A stretch of 64,000 bases of DNA from Lactobacillus sp. (GCA_022484695.1 JAKVKU010000007.1:62001-126000); one strand, 5' to 3'. Numbered from the stretch's first letter, positions 1 through 7,767 are shown. Notes: generated by a model from the letters alone, not told the origin. Program-made: numbers and translations.

Positions 1-1615
1 CAAAACCGGTGATGTAAGTCTGCCGGGAAGCATAAGAACCGGTATCAAAAGGATCGATATCCGTGTCACTCATGGCGTCGCGAATGATTTTATCGTAGCC
101 CACACCAATGGTATCGGCGGCCATTTGACTAAAGGCGGTGTCCGCCCCTTGGCCAATTTCCGTGGCCCCTAGCATGAGTTTAAAGGAGGCATCCGGCATC
201 AAGGTCAAGCGGGCCCCAGCGGTTTCCAGGCCGAAAGGATAAGTCCCTGAGCCGTAAGAAAAGCCAGCTACACCCACACCACGGCGTTTGCTGCCGGTTT
301 TATATTTTAAGCTATCCTGCAATTTTTCATCCCAATGGAAAGCTTCACGGCCCTTTTCAAGACATTTATCGATCTTAAAGTTAAATTGTTGCACATGGCT
401 CAAGGTATTTAGGAAACCTTCCGGCCGGCGGTTTTGAATCCGGAAGTCAATGGGATCCATGCCAATTTTTTCAGCGGCATCATCCATGATGGATTCCAAG
501 GCAAACATCACTTGGGGAATCCCATAACCCCGCATGGCCCCCGCAGTGGCCACGTTGGTATAGATGGTCTTAGCCGCATAGCGCAGGCTTTCGGTTTTAT
601 ACAAAGCATTAATAAAGGTACCACCCTTACCGCCAATGGCGTGGCCGTGGGAAGCGTAGCCCCCTTGGTTGGAGTATACGTTGCAGTCGATGGCGGTGAT
701 ACTGCCGTCTTTATTGACCCCTACGGCCAAATCATAATCGATGGCATGGCGGGTTCTAGTATAGGCGATGGATTCTTCCCGGGTCAGGTTCATTTCCACG
801 GGACGTCCGCCACAGGCCATACTTAAAGCCACCACTAAAGGTTCGATAATAACTTCTTGTTTGTTCCCAAAACCGCCACCGATAAAGGGTTTTTGCACCC
901 GAATTTGCGACCAAGGGATACCCACGGCTTGGCCAATGATCCGGCGGCAAATGTAAGGAATTTGGGTGGAGCTGATACAGGTCCAGCGTTGGTCCTCACT
1001 TTGCCAAGCCACGGCCACTTGGTTTTCCATGTGCACGTGTTGTTGCATTGGCGTGTGGAAGTGTTCTTTAATGACGTAATCGGCTGCTTTTAATTCCTTA
1101 GCCACGTCCCCGTAACCTACACTGGTATCGGCGATGACATTGTCCCGCTCTTCATGAATGCGCCGGGCGTTATCGGCCATGGCGGCTTTTGGCGTTAAGT
1201 ACACCGGATACTTTTCATAAGTCACTTTGATTTTTTCCAGGGCCCGGATGGCTTCAAGTTCGGTCTTAGCCACCACACAAGCGATATCATCGCCGTACAC
1301 CCGCACGTGGCGGGTCAATAGGGTCCGGTCTTCGATATCCCGCTTAGCCGGCACCATGGACCAGGGATGGCCAGCCGTGCCAAATTTGTTTTGGGGCAAG
1401 TCTTCGGGTAAGAAGATCTTCACGACCCCCGGCATTTGTTCAGCCTCAGTGATGTCATAAGCGGTGACGTAGCCATGGGCAATGGTCGACCGTAGAATTT
1501 TGGCGTGAAGTTTGTGATTGATCGGGAAGTCCGCCGTAAATTTTGCTTGGCCCTTCACCTTGGCGATGGCATCCCATCGCTGTTCAGTTTTACCAATGAC
1601 ATTGTTCTTTGCCAT
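1..1615 (-). CDS. Xanthine dehydrogenase-type molybdopterin-binding subunit, C-terminus cut by window edge
   Basis: Catalytic molybdenum subunit of a xanthine dehydrogenase/purine hydroxylase; the family oxidises purines at the Mo-pterin centre and passes electrons to FeS and FAD subunits. The frame starts at ATG 1613-1615 after GGAGGG at 1622-1628 and is still open at base 1, so about 538 N-terminal residues are seen. Visible family signatures: FIGGGFGNK (Moco loop), AMRGYGIPQ (substrate-side Arg with Tyr in place of the usual second Phe), EIGQGADT (Moco-binding Gln) and DPFDTGSYASR near the cut end. The catalytic Glu near the C-terminus lies outside. No FAD or FeS subunit gene lies upstream of the start, so partners, if encoded here, are beyond the window. 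Identification as a molybdenum hydroxylase is firm; purine specificity is inferred. Confidence 0.9.
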   Translation of the reverse strand, partial: MAKNNVIGKTEQRWDAIAKVKGQAKFTADFPINHKLHAKILRSTIAHGYVTAYDITEAEQMPGVVKIFLPEDLPQNKFGTAGHPWSMVPAKRDIEDRTLLTRHVRVYGDDIACVVAKTELEAIRALEKIKVTYEKYPVYLTPKAAMADNARRIHEERDNVIADTSVGYGDVAKELKAADYVIKEHFHTPMQQHVHMENQVAVAWQSEDQRWTCISSTQIPYICRRIIGQAVGIPWSQIRVQKPFIGGGFGNKQEVIIEPLVVALSMACGGRPVEMNLTREESIAYTRTRHAIDYDLAVGVNKDGSITAIDCNVYSNQGGYASHGHAIGGKGGTFINALYKTESLRYAAKTIYTNVATAGAMRGYGIPQVMFALESIMDDAAEKIGMDPIDFRIQNRRPEGFLNTLSHVQQFNFKIDKCLEKGREAFHWDEKLQDSLKYKTGSKRRGVGVAGFSYGSGTYPFGLETAGARLTLMPDASFKLMLGATEIGQGADTAFSQMAADTIGVGYDKIIRDAMSDTDIDPFDTGSYASRQTYITGF

Positions 1616-1730
1616 GAAATTTCCCTCCTGAATTGAAAGACTATTTTTCTGCAACACAAAAAAACATCTTTTAGGTTTTAATGAAAAAAATAAGACGTGA
1701 CTGCCCAATTGTAACCCTCGCGTTGCTTAT

Positions 1731-1759
1731 AATTTAGCACAGGAACAGCCTTTAAGCAA
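1731..1759 (-). promoter_or_regulatory. Possible promoter of the molybdenum hydroxylase gene
   Basis: On the minus strand TTGCTT (1754-1759) is separated by 17 nt from TAAATT (1731-1736). The -10 matches only 4 of 6 positions, so this is tentative. Confidence 0.3.
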
Positions 1760-1819
1760 CGACAAGCTCAATACATCACAAGTTCAAATCCGGCTAATCT
1801 GTGTTACAACAGCGCTCTA

Positions 1820-1846
1820 AGGGAAATCCCTGAATATCAGATTTCC
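1820..1846. promoter_or_regulatory. Inverted repeat upstream of the metal ATPase promoter
   Basis: GGGAAATC at 1820-1827 and GATTTCCC at 1839-1846 form a perfect 8-bp inverted repeat with an 11-nt spacer, 22 nt upstream of the -35 box of the ATPase promoter. No T-tract follows, so an operator is likelier than a terminator. The binding protein is unknown. Confidence 0.35.
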
Positions 1847-1868
1847 CCGGGGGACCGTTATTTAGGGG

Positions 1869-1897
1869 TTGGAACTATGCTAGTATGGGCATATAAG
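1869..1897 (+). promoter_or_regulatory. Promoter of the P1B ATPase gene
   Basis: TTGGAA (1869-1874), 17-nt spacer, TATAAG (1892-1897). It overlaps an in-frame upstream ATG at 1877, which therefore cannot be on the transcript, and fixes the start at 1937. Confidence 0.6.
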
Positions 1898-1936
1898 GAA
1901 AATAATCACAAATTCGCTAGAAAGGGGAACCATTAT

Positions 1937-3778
1937 ATGGGACATCGTTTGAAATTAGGGGCCACTTTATTGGTTGGTATCTGTGCTTTGGTTTTAACCT
2001 TTGCCTTTAACCTACCCGACGTCACCCGCTTATTGGTTACCGTTGCTGGGGGCTTATTGGCCTTGAGTATGGTGTGGGAAATGGTGCAGACCTTGAAGTC
2101 TGGTCGTTATGGCATCGACTTATTAGCCATCATGGCCATTGTGGCCACGTTAGTGGTGGGGGAATACTGGGCCAGTTTGATGATTCTGGTGATGCTCACC
2201 GGGGGGGATGCCTTAGAGGATTATGCCACCCGCAAAGCTGGGCAGGAATTAAAATCATTGCTGGATAACTCGCCCCAATTAGCCCATAAACAAACCGCCG
2301 CTGGCTTAACCGATATCGTGGCGAGTGCGGTGGCCGTGGGGGATACCCTGGTGGTCAAACCCAATGAATTGGTGCCGGTGGATGGGGAAATCATCGCCGG
2401 GGAAGCCAATTTCGACGAGTCTTCCCTCACTGGGGAAGCTCGCCCCGTCTTTAAACAAGTTGGGGATAAATTATTGTCCGGTTCCGTGAATGGCAGTGGG
2501 GCCATTACCATGACCGCCCGCCATACCGCCGCCGACAGTCAGTACCAAGCCTTGGTGAAATTAGTGGCAACTGCCCAAGACCAGCCGGCGAAGTTTGTCC
2601 GCATGGCTGACCGTTACGCCGTACCCTTTACCATTATTGCCATTGTCATCGCCGCCTTTGCCTGGGTCATTTCCGGCAACCCGGTTAGGTTTGCCGAAGT
2701 CCTGGTAGTCGCGTCACCTTGTCCGTTGATTTTAGCAGCACCAATCGCTTTGGTGGCGGGGATGAGCCGGGCCAGCCGCAGCGGGATCGTCATCAAAGCC
2801 GGCGCCGTCGTGGAGAAAATGGCCTTGGCCAAAACCGTGGCCTTTGATAAGACTGGGACCTTGACCCAGGGTAAATTATTGGTGTCAAAAGTCGTGCCCA
2901 TCGGTGGCTTCACCGCCGAACAGCTCTGTTTATTAGCAGCCAGTGTGGAACAACAATCCACCCACGTGTTAGCCCGTTCCCTAGTGGCTTATGTGGGGGC
3001 CGACCAGTTGAAAACCGCCACTGAGGTTCAAGAACAACCGGCCCAAGGGGTCCAAGCCATGATCGGCGCGCAGTTGGTCAAAGTGGGCAAGGCTAGCTTC
3101 GCTCAAGTGCCAGCAGCCATGCCTTTACCGGACCAAACGGCCATTTACGTCAGTGTCGCCGGGGCTTATGCGGGGTATATCACCTTTGCCGACCAATTGC
3201 GGCCGGAAGCTGAAACTACCTTGGAACGCCTGCGCCACCAAGGCCTGAAGCATTTGATGATGTTGACCGGCGACCAAAGTGCGGTGGCCAAAGCCGTGGG
3301 ACATCAATTGGACTTGGATGAGATTCATGGCAATTGCCTACCGGAAGACAAAATCAATTTGATCAAAGCCACGCCAAAAGCCTATCACCCCGTGATCATG
3401 GTGGGGGATGGCATCAATGACGCCCCATCCTTAGCCGCGGCTGACGTGGGGATTGCCATGGGCGCCCATGGGGCCACGGCCGCCAGTGAATCGGCGGATG
3501 TGGTGATTTTAAAAGATGACCTGGAAAAGGTGGCTACGGCCATTCAAATCAGCCAGGAAACTATGAAAATTGCCAAGCAAGATGTCATCGTGGGGATTAT
3601 CATTTTAGTGATATTAATGCTGATTGCCACCACCGGCGTGATTCCAGCGCTGGTTGGGGCTATCTGTCAAGAAGTGGTGGACGTGATCACCATTTTACTG
3701 GCTTTGAAAGCCCGTAAAGGTCATTGGTTCACCCCGAAAACAAAATTACCGTTAAAGAACAGTGTACGTCCTGAATAA
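1937..3778 (+). CDS. P1B-type heavy-metal-translocating ATPase
   Basis: Membrane pump coupling ATP hydrolysis to metal-ion export. About 613 residues from ATG 1937 (AAAGGGG upstream); an ATG 60 nt earlier sits inside the promoter. Seen in order: N-terminal membrane helices, actuator loop with SSLTGEA, membrane motif SPCPLI (metal site), phosphorylation site DKTGTLT, and hinge GDGINDAP followed by C-terminal helices. There is no N-terminal HMA domain, CXXC motif or His-rich tail. The P1B signature SEHP is degenerate: STHV appears at the matching place. SPC rather than CPC in the sixth helix is the P1B-4 type, often cobalt/iron/zinc, so metal specificity stays open. The gene is monocistronic: own promoter and a strong terminator at 3786. 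Confidence 0.9.
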   Translation: MGHRLKLGATLLVGICALVLTFAFNLPDVTRLLVTVAGGLLALSMVWEMVQTLKSGRYGIDLLAIMAIVATLVVGEYWASLMILVMLTGGDALEDYATRKAGQELKSLLDNSPQLAHKQTAAGLTDIVASAVAVGDTLVVKPNELVPVDGEIIAGEANFDESSLTGEARPVFKQVGDKLLSGSVNGSGAITMTARHTAADSQYQALVKLVATAQDQPAKFVRMADRYAVPFTIIAIVIAAFAWVISGNPVRFAEVLVVASPCPLILAAPIALVAGMSRASRSGIVIKAGAVVEKMALAKTVAFDKTGTLTQGKLLVSKVVPIGGFTAEQLCLLAASVEQQSTHVLARSLVAYVGADQLKTATEVQEQPAQGVQAMIGAQLVKVGKASFAQVPAAMPLPDQTAIYVSVAGAYAGYITFADQLRPEAETTLERLRHQGLKHLMMLTGDQSAVAKAVGHQLDLDEIHGNCLPEDKINLIKATPKAYHPVIMVGDGINDAPSLAAADVGIAMGAHGATAASESADVVILKDDLEKVATAIQISQETMKIAKQDVIVGIIILVILMLIATTGVIPALVGAICQEVVDVITILLALKARKGHWFTPKTKLPLKNSVRPE

Positions 3779-3785
3779 AATCACC

Positions 3786-3827
3786 ATAACAACTGACAAG
3801 CCTTGAGCTTTTTGGTTGTTATTTTTT
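3786..3827 (+). terminator. Terminator after the P1B ATPase gene
   Basis: Perfect 8-bp stem ATAACAAC/GTTGTTAT (3786-3793 with 3815-3822) followed by a T-run. The 3' arm overlaps the -35 box of the next promoter. Confidence 0.8.
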
Positions 3828-3845
3828 ATGCCCCAGTTGTATAAT
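3816..3845 (+). promoter_or_regulatory. Promoter of the DUF2798-like gene
   Basis: TTGTTA (3816-3821), 18-nt spacer, consensus TATAAT (3840-3845). An ATG at 3844 lies inside the -10 box, so translation must start later, at 3889. Confidence 0.65.
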
Positions 3846-3888
3846 GACCAAAATTATTGAGGCAAATCGTTACGAGAAGGTGATCAAA

Positions 3889-4296
3889 ATGGCTGCATCA
3901 AAGAGTCTTGCCAACCGCTTAGTGGTGGCGCTATTACGCTCAGGTTTAATGTCCATTGTCATGTCCTTGATAATTGTGGGGTATCATCAAGGCTATTTTG
4001 GCGGGTTATTTAAAAATTGGACCATCGCCTTTATTGCTTCTTTTATCCTGGGGATTTTTGCCAAGGATCTGGTGACCCGCTTGTATCAAAACTGGCACTT
4101 GGGTCATTGGGCCATGCCCTTGCATATTTTGACCACCGGCGTATTGATGTCGGGTTTGATTTCAGCGTTGATGTATAGCTTGAACTCACCCCAACCCCGG
4201 TTTTTGATTTGGCTGCAGATGTGGGGTTTAGCCTTTGTCATAGTGGTCCCGGCGAGTTATGTCATTACGAAATTAGTGGATTATTACATCCCGTAG
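3889..4296 (+). CDS. Small integral membrane protein, DUF2798-like
   Basis: About 135 residues with roughly four hydrophobic segments. The N-terminal half resembles the DUF2798 pattern (a two-helix module with RSGLMS at the first helix and a short polar turn), apparently present twice. Function is unknown. The start at ATG 3889 has AGAAGGTG just upstream; an in-frame ATG at 3844 is ruled out because it overlaps the -10 box. The next gene begins 15 nt after its stop, so the two are probably cotranscribed from the promoter at 3816-3845. Confidence 0.75.
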   Translation: MAASKSLANRLVVALLRSGLMSIVMSLIIVGYHQGYFGGLFKNWTIAFIASFILGIFAKDLVTRLYQNWHLGHWAMPLHILTTGVLMSGLISALMYSLNSPQPRFLIWLQMWGLAFVIVVPASYVITKLVDYYIP

Positions 4297-4311
4297 ATGG
4301 AGGCAAATAAG

Positions 4312-4968
4312 ATGGCACAAAAAGTGATTGCGATTTTCGGTGTGGGTAAAGCTGGGTTAGGCCAGGCCCTGGGTGCTTTATATGGGTCCAAGGGGTACGC
4401 GGTAGCTTTGTTGGAGCGGGATGCCGCTCATTTACAGGCGGTTGCAGGAGCGTTGACCAAAGCAGGTATCACCGCCCAGGGCATTCCCACGGATTTAAGT
4501 GACGACGCCAGCATCGCCGCGGCTTATCCCCAGATTGCCAAGCTAGGGGACTTGGACACCGTGGTCTTTAACGCCACGGTTCGCCGCCAAGGCCGGCCCA
4601 GTACCTTCACCGGCGCGGACATCTGGGCAGATTTAGCGGTGAATGTGGCCAGCGCCGTCACCGTGTCTAACCTGGCTATTCCTTATTTAAAGGCCACCAA
4701 GGGGACCTTGCTGTACACTGGCAGTGTGGTGGCCGCTAAACCCGGCACCACCGATACCTCCCAGTCCATGGGCAAAGCCGCCATGCGCAACTACGCCTTG
4801 GCCTTGAATAAAGACCTGGCCAAAGACAATATCTTTGCCGGGGTGGTGACTATTTGGACTTACATCCGCACCGGCCACGGGGCCCAGGATCCCAGCAAAA
4901 TCGCTCAAGCCTACTATGATTTGGCCCAGGCCCGCAAAGACCCAGAAGTGATTTATCGGGGCCATTAA
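4312..4968 (+). CDS. SDR-family NAD(P)-binding protein without the catalytic tyrosine
   Basis: Short-chain dehydrogenase/reductase fold of 218 residues. The N-terminus carries the dinucleotide motif GVGKAGLG followed by an acidic residue at the end of beta2 (LLERD). A Ser is present in YTGSVVA, but at the YxxxK site the sequence reads QSMGK, so Tyr is replaced by Gln while Lys is kept. It may be a catalytically altered SDR or a nucleotide-binding regulator; substrate unknown. The start at 4312 is chosen because GGAGG (4299-4303) sits 8 nt upstream, whereas the ATG at 4297 contains that ribosome site. Second gene of a two-gene unit, closed by a strong terminator. Confidence 0.8.
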   Translation: MAQKVIAIFGVGKAGLGQALGALYGSKGYAVALLERDAAHLQAVAGALTKAGITAQGIPTDLSDDASIAAAYPQIAKLGDLDTVVFNATVRRQGRPSTFTGADIWADLAVNVASAVTVSNLAIPYLKATKGTLLYTGSVVAAKPGTTDTSQSMGKAAMRNYALALNKDLAKDNIFAGVVTIWTYIRTGHGAQDPSKIAQAYYDLAQARKDPEVIYRGH

Positions 4969-4983
4969 GGGCTATGCTAAGCA

Positions 4984-5028
4984 AATAAGCTTACTGACAA
5001 AAATGTTTTTGCCGGTAAGCTTATTTTT
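4984..5028 (+). terminator. Terminator after the SDR gene
   Basis: Perfect 11-bp stem AATAAGCTTAC / GTAAGCTTATT (4984-4994 with 5015-5025) followed by T residues. Confidence 0.85.
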
Positions 5029-5039
5029 CTGGAATTAAA

Positions 5040-5067
5040 TTGTAAAGCCGAAAAGGGCTGTTATAAT
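5040..5067 (+). promoter_or_regulatory. Promoter of the permease gene
   Basis: TTGTAA (5040-5045), 16-nt spacer, consensus TATAAT (5062-5067). Confidence 0.65.
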
Positions 5068-5109
5068 AATTAGTTAAAGACATCACTATCTGGAAGTGGA
5101 GGCAATATT

Positions 5110-6171
5110 ATGGAGAGCATCAAGTCAGGGCATCGGCAACGACGGCGTTATCTTATCTTAGGGCTTATTTTTTTAGCCGTGTTAATCATCGGGTTATTTT
5201 ATGTGAAATGGTGGCCTTATTTTCAAAAGGCGGTGGCCGCTAGCCAAACCCATGCCATTGGCGGGGCTATTATCGCCAATATAGGTAAAGGGGCGGCCCC
5301 TTTTTCACTTTTAGCCGGTTGGACTTTTACCCTAGCTTATTTCAAGGCGGTTTGGAAGGCCGTGATCTTGGGCTTATTGGTGGGCTCTTTGGTCCAGGTG
5401 CTGATCCCCAATCGGGTGATCCAACGCTATTTAGGGGGCAGCCAGTTTAAGAATTCGTTAGCGGCGATGCTCATGGGCGTGCCTACGATGATGTGCACCT
5501 GTTGTACTGCGCCGGTGGCCGTGGGCTTGAAGCGCTCCAAGGCTTCCGTGAATAGCGTGGTGGCGTTCTTCTTAGCCAACCCCTTGTTAAACCCGGCCAC
5601 CTTGGTGTTCATGGGCTTTGTGTTAGGTTGGAACTTTGTGGTCTTTCGGATTGTTTTTGGCCTCATTGCTGTGTTAGGCCTAGCCACCTTGGTAGGGAAG
5701 TTAAGTCCTAAGAAAACCGTGGGGATCCCGGACAACAAGTTGTTTGACCCCATCCGGGAAAACAATGGCCGCCTCTTACAACGTTGGGGCAAAGCCTTGG
5801 GTCGCTTGGTTTTAGAAAGCATCCCGGCTTATGTGGTCATCGTCTTTATCTTGGGGGCATTTCAAGGCCTCTTGTTCCCGGCCATTAACAGCAGTTTAGA
5901 CGGGGGTTTGTTGGCCATTGTACTATTCGCCGTAGTGGGCACCATTTTCGTCTTGCCCACCGCAGGCGAAATCCCCATCATTCAAGTTCTAATGGCCATG
6001 GGCCTCAGTGGCGGGCCAGCGGCGGCTTTGTTGATTGCCCTGCCCGCTGTCAGCGTGGTTTCCCTAGCGCTATTGAAACCAGCCTTGTCTTGGCGTAGTT
6101 TAGTGACCATTGGCCTAGGGGTCATGGTGATCAGTGCCTTTGCCGGGTTGGTGGGGGCAGTTATTTTATAA
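5110..6171 (+). CDS. ArsP/DUF318-family permease
   Basis: Polytopic membrane protein of 353 residues with a Lys/Arg-rich cytoplasmic N-terminus (HRQRRR) and about eight hydrophobic helices. It shows the conserved hallmark of the predicted permease family PF03773: a cysteine cluster MCTCC near residue 122 followed by KRSKAS and a helix with NPLLNPA, and a related helix pair in the second half (PTAGEIPIIQ). Characterised relatives (ArsP) export trivalent organoarsenicals using such cysteines; many homologues are uncharacterised, so the substrate is not assigned. The start has GGAGG at 5098-5102. It has its own promoter and is not cotranscribed with the SDR gene. Confidence 0.85.
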   Translation: MESIKSGHRQRRRYLILGLIFLAVLIIGLFYVKWWPYFQKAVAASQTHAIGGAIIANIGKGAAPFSLLAGWTFTLAYFKAVWKAVILGLLVGSLVQVLIPNRVIQRYLGGSQFKNSLAAMLMGVPTMMCTCCTAPVAVGLKRSKASVNSVVAFFLANPLLNPATLVFMGFVLGWNFVVFRIVFGLIAVLGLATLVGKLSPKKTVGIPDNKLFDPIRENNGRLLQRWGKALGRLVLESIPAYVVIVFILGAFQGLLFPAINSSLDGGLLAIVLFAVVGTIFVLPTAGEIPIIQVLMAMGLSGGPAAALLIALPAVSVVSLALLKPALSWRSLVTIGLGVMVISAFAGLVGAVIL

Positions 6172-6242
6172 CGGGTCATAAACCTATTAATAGGAAAACA
6201 AAAAGGTTGCACAAAAGGGCCTATTCAATTTATACCGAGACA

Positions 6243-6272
6243 TTGTCAATTTACTAATAAACATGGTATTAT
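6243..6272 (+). promoter_or_regulatory. Promoter of the antitoxin RNA
   Basis: TTGTCA (6243-6248), 18-nt spacer, TATTAT (6267-6272), preceded by TG at 6264-6265 as an extended -10 element. Transcription would begin near 6279. Confidence 0.65.
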
Positions 6273-6278
6273 ATACGT

Positions 6279-6403
6279 ACAGAACAAAAAAGACCCTGCG
6301 CTAACAGGGCCCGTGCAGCCGCTTTAAAGGCGGTGGCTTAGTTACAGAAGTCTAAAGCTTGGTCGTCCCATAACTGGTCAAAGTTATGATGGGGCGGCTT
6401 TTT
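6279..6403 (+). ncRNA. Predicted antisense antitoxin RNA of a type I toxin-antitoxin locus
   Basis: About 125 nt, from the promoter at 6243-6272 to the hairpin at 6362-6398 plus T-run. It folds into a 5' hairpin CCCTG/CAGGG (6294-6309), a middle hairpin around AGCCGC and GCGGTGGCT (6316-6340) and the terminator. It contains no good ORF. It is fully complementary to the 3' untranslated part of the toxin mRNA read on the minus strand, the arrangement of Bacillus txpA/RatA and bsrG/SR4. RNA function is inferred from layout; no experimental support is available here. Confidence 0.65.
6286..6310 (-). terminator. Probable terminator of the toxin mRNA
   Basis: Read on the minus strand, the 5-bp GC-rich stem CCCTG/CAGGG (6294-6298 with 6305-6309) is followed by TCTTTTTT. 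Termination here makes the toxin mRNA overlap the whole antitoxin RNA. Confidence 0.55.
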
Positions 6404-6404
6404 A
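6362..6404 (+). terminator. Terminator of the antitoxin RNA
   Basis: Stem of 6 bp (CATAAC 6369-6374 with GTTATG 6383-6388) plus 7 further pairs across an ATG bulge (6362-6368 with 6392-6398), then TTTTT at 6399-6403. The toxin stop codon lies in the T-run on the other strand. Confidence 0.75.
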
Positions 6405-6488
6405 TTTGTCCTTTTTGATGTATGTCAGCAGGTCTAATAAAAACATGCCGAACACGAACATCAAGGAAAGCGCTTCGAAAACGCTCAC
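6402..6488 (-). CDS. Holin-like type I toxin peptide, 28 residues
   Basis: Short ORF read on the minus strand from GTG 6486-6488 to TAA 6402-6404. The peptide has an N-terminal FEALSLMFVFG block, a single hydrophobic helix running to LLDLLTY and a basic tail KKDK. This matches the pattern of lactobacillar 'putative holin-like toxin' peptides and of Bacillus TxpA/BsrG (Y/F-E-x-L-x-x-M). An in-frame TAG lies two codons upstream of the GTG, so the start is fixed near this codon; AAAGG sits about 11 nt upstream. Such peptides insert in the membrane and are silenced by an antisense RNA, which is present here. Family recognition is from memory of the motif, not from a search. Confidence 0.75.
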   Translation of the reverse strand: MSVFEALSLMFVFGMFLLDLLTYIKKDK

Positions 6489-6583
6489 TGGCTATGAAAC
6501 CTTTCGATAAATTCTCCATGATCCCATTGGCATCACCTCAAAAGGGAAAGATAGCCACCGCCCATAAAACTTCTGCGTGCTTT

Positions 6584-6613
6584 ATTATACAGGTCTAAGA
6601 GCGGTGTTACCAA
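6584..6613 (-). promoter_or_regulatory. Promoter of the toxin mRNA
   Basis: On the minus strand TTGGTA (6608-6613), 18-nt spacer, consensus TATAAT (6584-6589). The leader between about 6577 and 6488 carries GGCGGTGGCT, the same 10-mer found in the antitoxin RNA. Confidence 0.65.
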
Positions 6614-6667
6614 TACAATGCATAGCTGGGTAAAAAATTTTAGAGATTTTTATATATTTTAAATTAA

Positions 6668-7609
6668 TTAAGACCGAAGATTTTGCGAACGATTGCGGGT
6701 CTGGGTATTGGCATAGGCGGCTTGTAAAATAGTGGTGCCTAAAATCAAAACCGTGCCGGCAAGTTCGGGTAGACCAAAAGCAATATGGAAGAACAAGACT
6801 GTGAGTAATGTTGAAGTTAAGGGTTCAAAGGCACCCAACAAGCTGGTGATGGTGGGGGCGATGAAACGTAGGCTTTGTAAAACGAACAGGTAAGCAAACA
6901 ATGTGCCAAAGAGAACGACGAAGCTGACCAAGGCCACGCCCTTCACGTCCAGCTGGGGTAGTGGGTAGCGCAGGGCGGTTGGCAAGAAGACCAAACCCCC
7001 TAAGAGCATGGACCAACCGACGATGGAAACTGCGCCGAATTCCTTCAATAATTTCCGGGGATACAAGGTGTAAATGGCCGTGCTTAAAGCGGTCAATAAG
7101 CCCCAAATCAAGCCAGCTGGGGCAATATTTAATTTGCTGAAATTACCCCCGGTGACCAATAGCGCTGTCCCTAAAATGGCTAGGATAACGGAAATAGTGT
7201 TGATCCGGCTGGGCAGGCGATGACTGTGGACGGCTAAGAAAACAATGATCAAAGCTGGGCTTAGAAATTGTAAAATCGTCGCGGTGGCAGCATTGCTGTG
7301 TTGAATGGCCATGAAATAAGTTAACTGGGCGGGCAGCATGCCAATCAGGCTAAAAATAATTAAGCCCCGCATGCTGGCGGATTTGTGCCAAACGTCTAAG
7401 ACCTTGTGGCCGGTGGTCAAAGCTCCAAATAAGACCAGTAAAGCCCCGGCCCCTAGCATCCGCAAGCAGACCAGCCATTGGGGTGACATTTGGTAGTTGC
7501 CAAACAAATATTGGGCAACGATTCCAGAAAAGCCCCATAGCAGTGGTCCCATGATGGCCAAAGCCATCCCGTGTAATTTTGTATTGTGTTGTACTTCAAC
7601 AATTTTCAT
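6668..7609 (-). CDS. EamA-family (DMT superfamily) transporter
   Basis: Integral membrane protein of 313 residues with ten hydrophobic helices arranged as two EamA repeats: the first opens with GPLLWGFSGIVAQYL and the second with GLIWGLLTALSTAIYTLYPR. Members export or import amino acids, nucleobases or other small metabolites; the substrate cannot be read from sequence. ATG 7607-7609 has GGAAGGA about 10 nt upstream. The gene lies behind a roughly 200-nt leader holding a terminator-like hairpin and has a cre-like site upstream of its promoter, so both attenuation and catabolite control are plausible. Confidence 0.85.
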   Translation of the reverse strand: MKIVEVQHNTKLHGMALAIMGPLLWGFSGIVAQYLFGNYQMSPQWLVCLRMLGAGALLVLFGALTTGHKVLDVWHKSASMRGLIIFSLIGMLPAQLTYFMAIQHSNAATATILQFLSPALIIVFLAVHSHRLPSRINTISVILAILGTALLVTGGNFSKLNIAPAGLIWGLLTALSTAIYTLYPRKLLKEFGAVSIVGWSMLLGGLVFLPTALRYPLPQLDVKGVALVSFVVLFGTLFAYLFVLQSLRFIAPTITSLLGAFEPLTSTLLTVLFFHIAFGLPELAGTVLILGTTILQAAYANTQTRNRSQNLRS

Positions 7610-7720
7610 TTAAAGTCAGTCCTTCCATAGTTGTGTCACTTGAATATGTATGGATTTAGGCGTTATGGGAAGGTGTGACTGAGCAATTTGGTCAATTTCT
7701 AAAATCTCTTTTCATAATAA

Positions 7721-7767
7721 AAAACGGCTACTTTCAGGTTTGCGTGGATGCCAAAAGTAGTCGTTTT
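7721..7767 (-). terminator. Attenuator-like hairpin in the EamA leader
   Basis: A 14-bp stem (7721-7734 with 7754-7767, one G-U pair) is flanked on both strands by T-runs. No gene ends toward it on either strand, so on the minus strand it lies between the promoter (7814-7842) and the EamA start, about 110 nt before the ATG. It would yield a 90-nt short RNA or act as an attenuator. A small 6-bp hairpin GGCGAA/TTCGCC (7789-7804) precedes it. Confidence 0.6.

Noticed and set aside
434..826. Long plus-strand open frames inside 1-1615
   Set aside because: They run antisense to the molybdenum hydroxylase frame, which carries clear family motifs; they lack ribosome sites and look like shadows of codon bias.
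6470..6490. cre-like sequence GGAAAGCGCTTCGA in the toxin gene
   Set aside because: Only 10 of 14 consensus positions match, and the bases are explained by coding.
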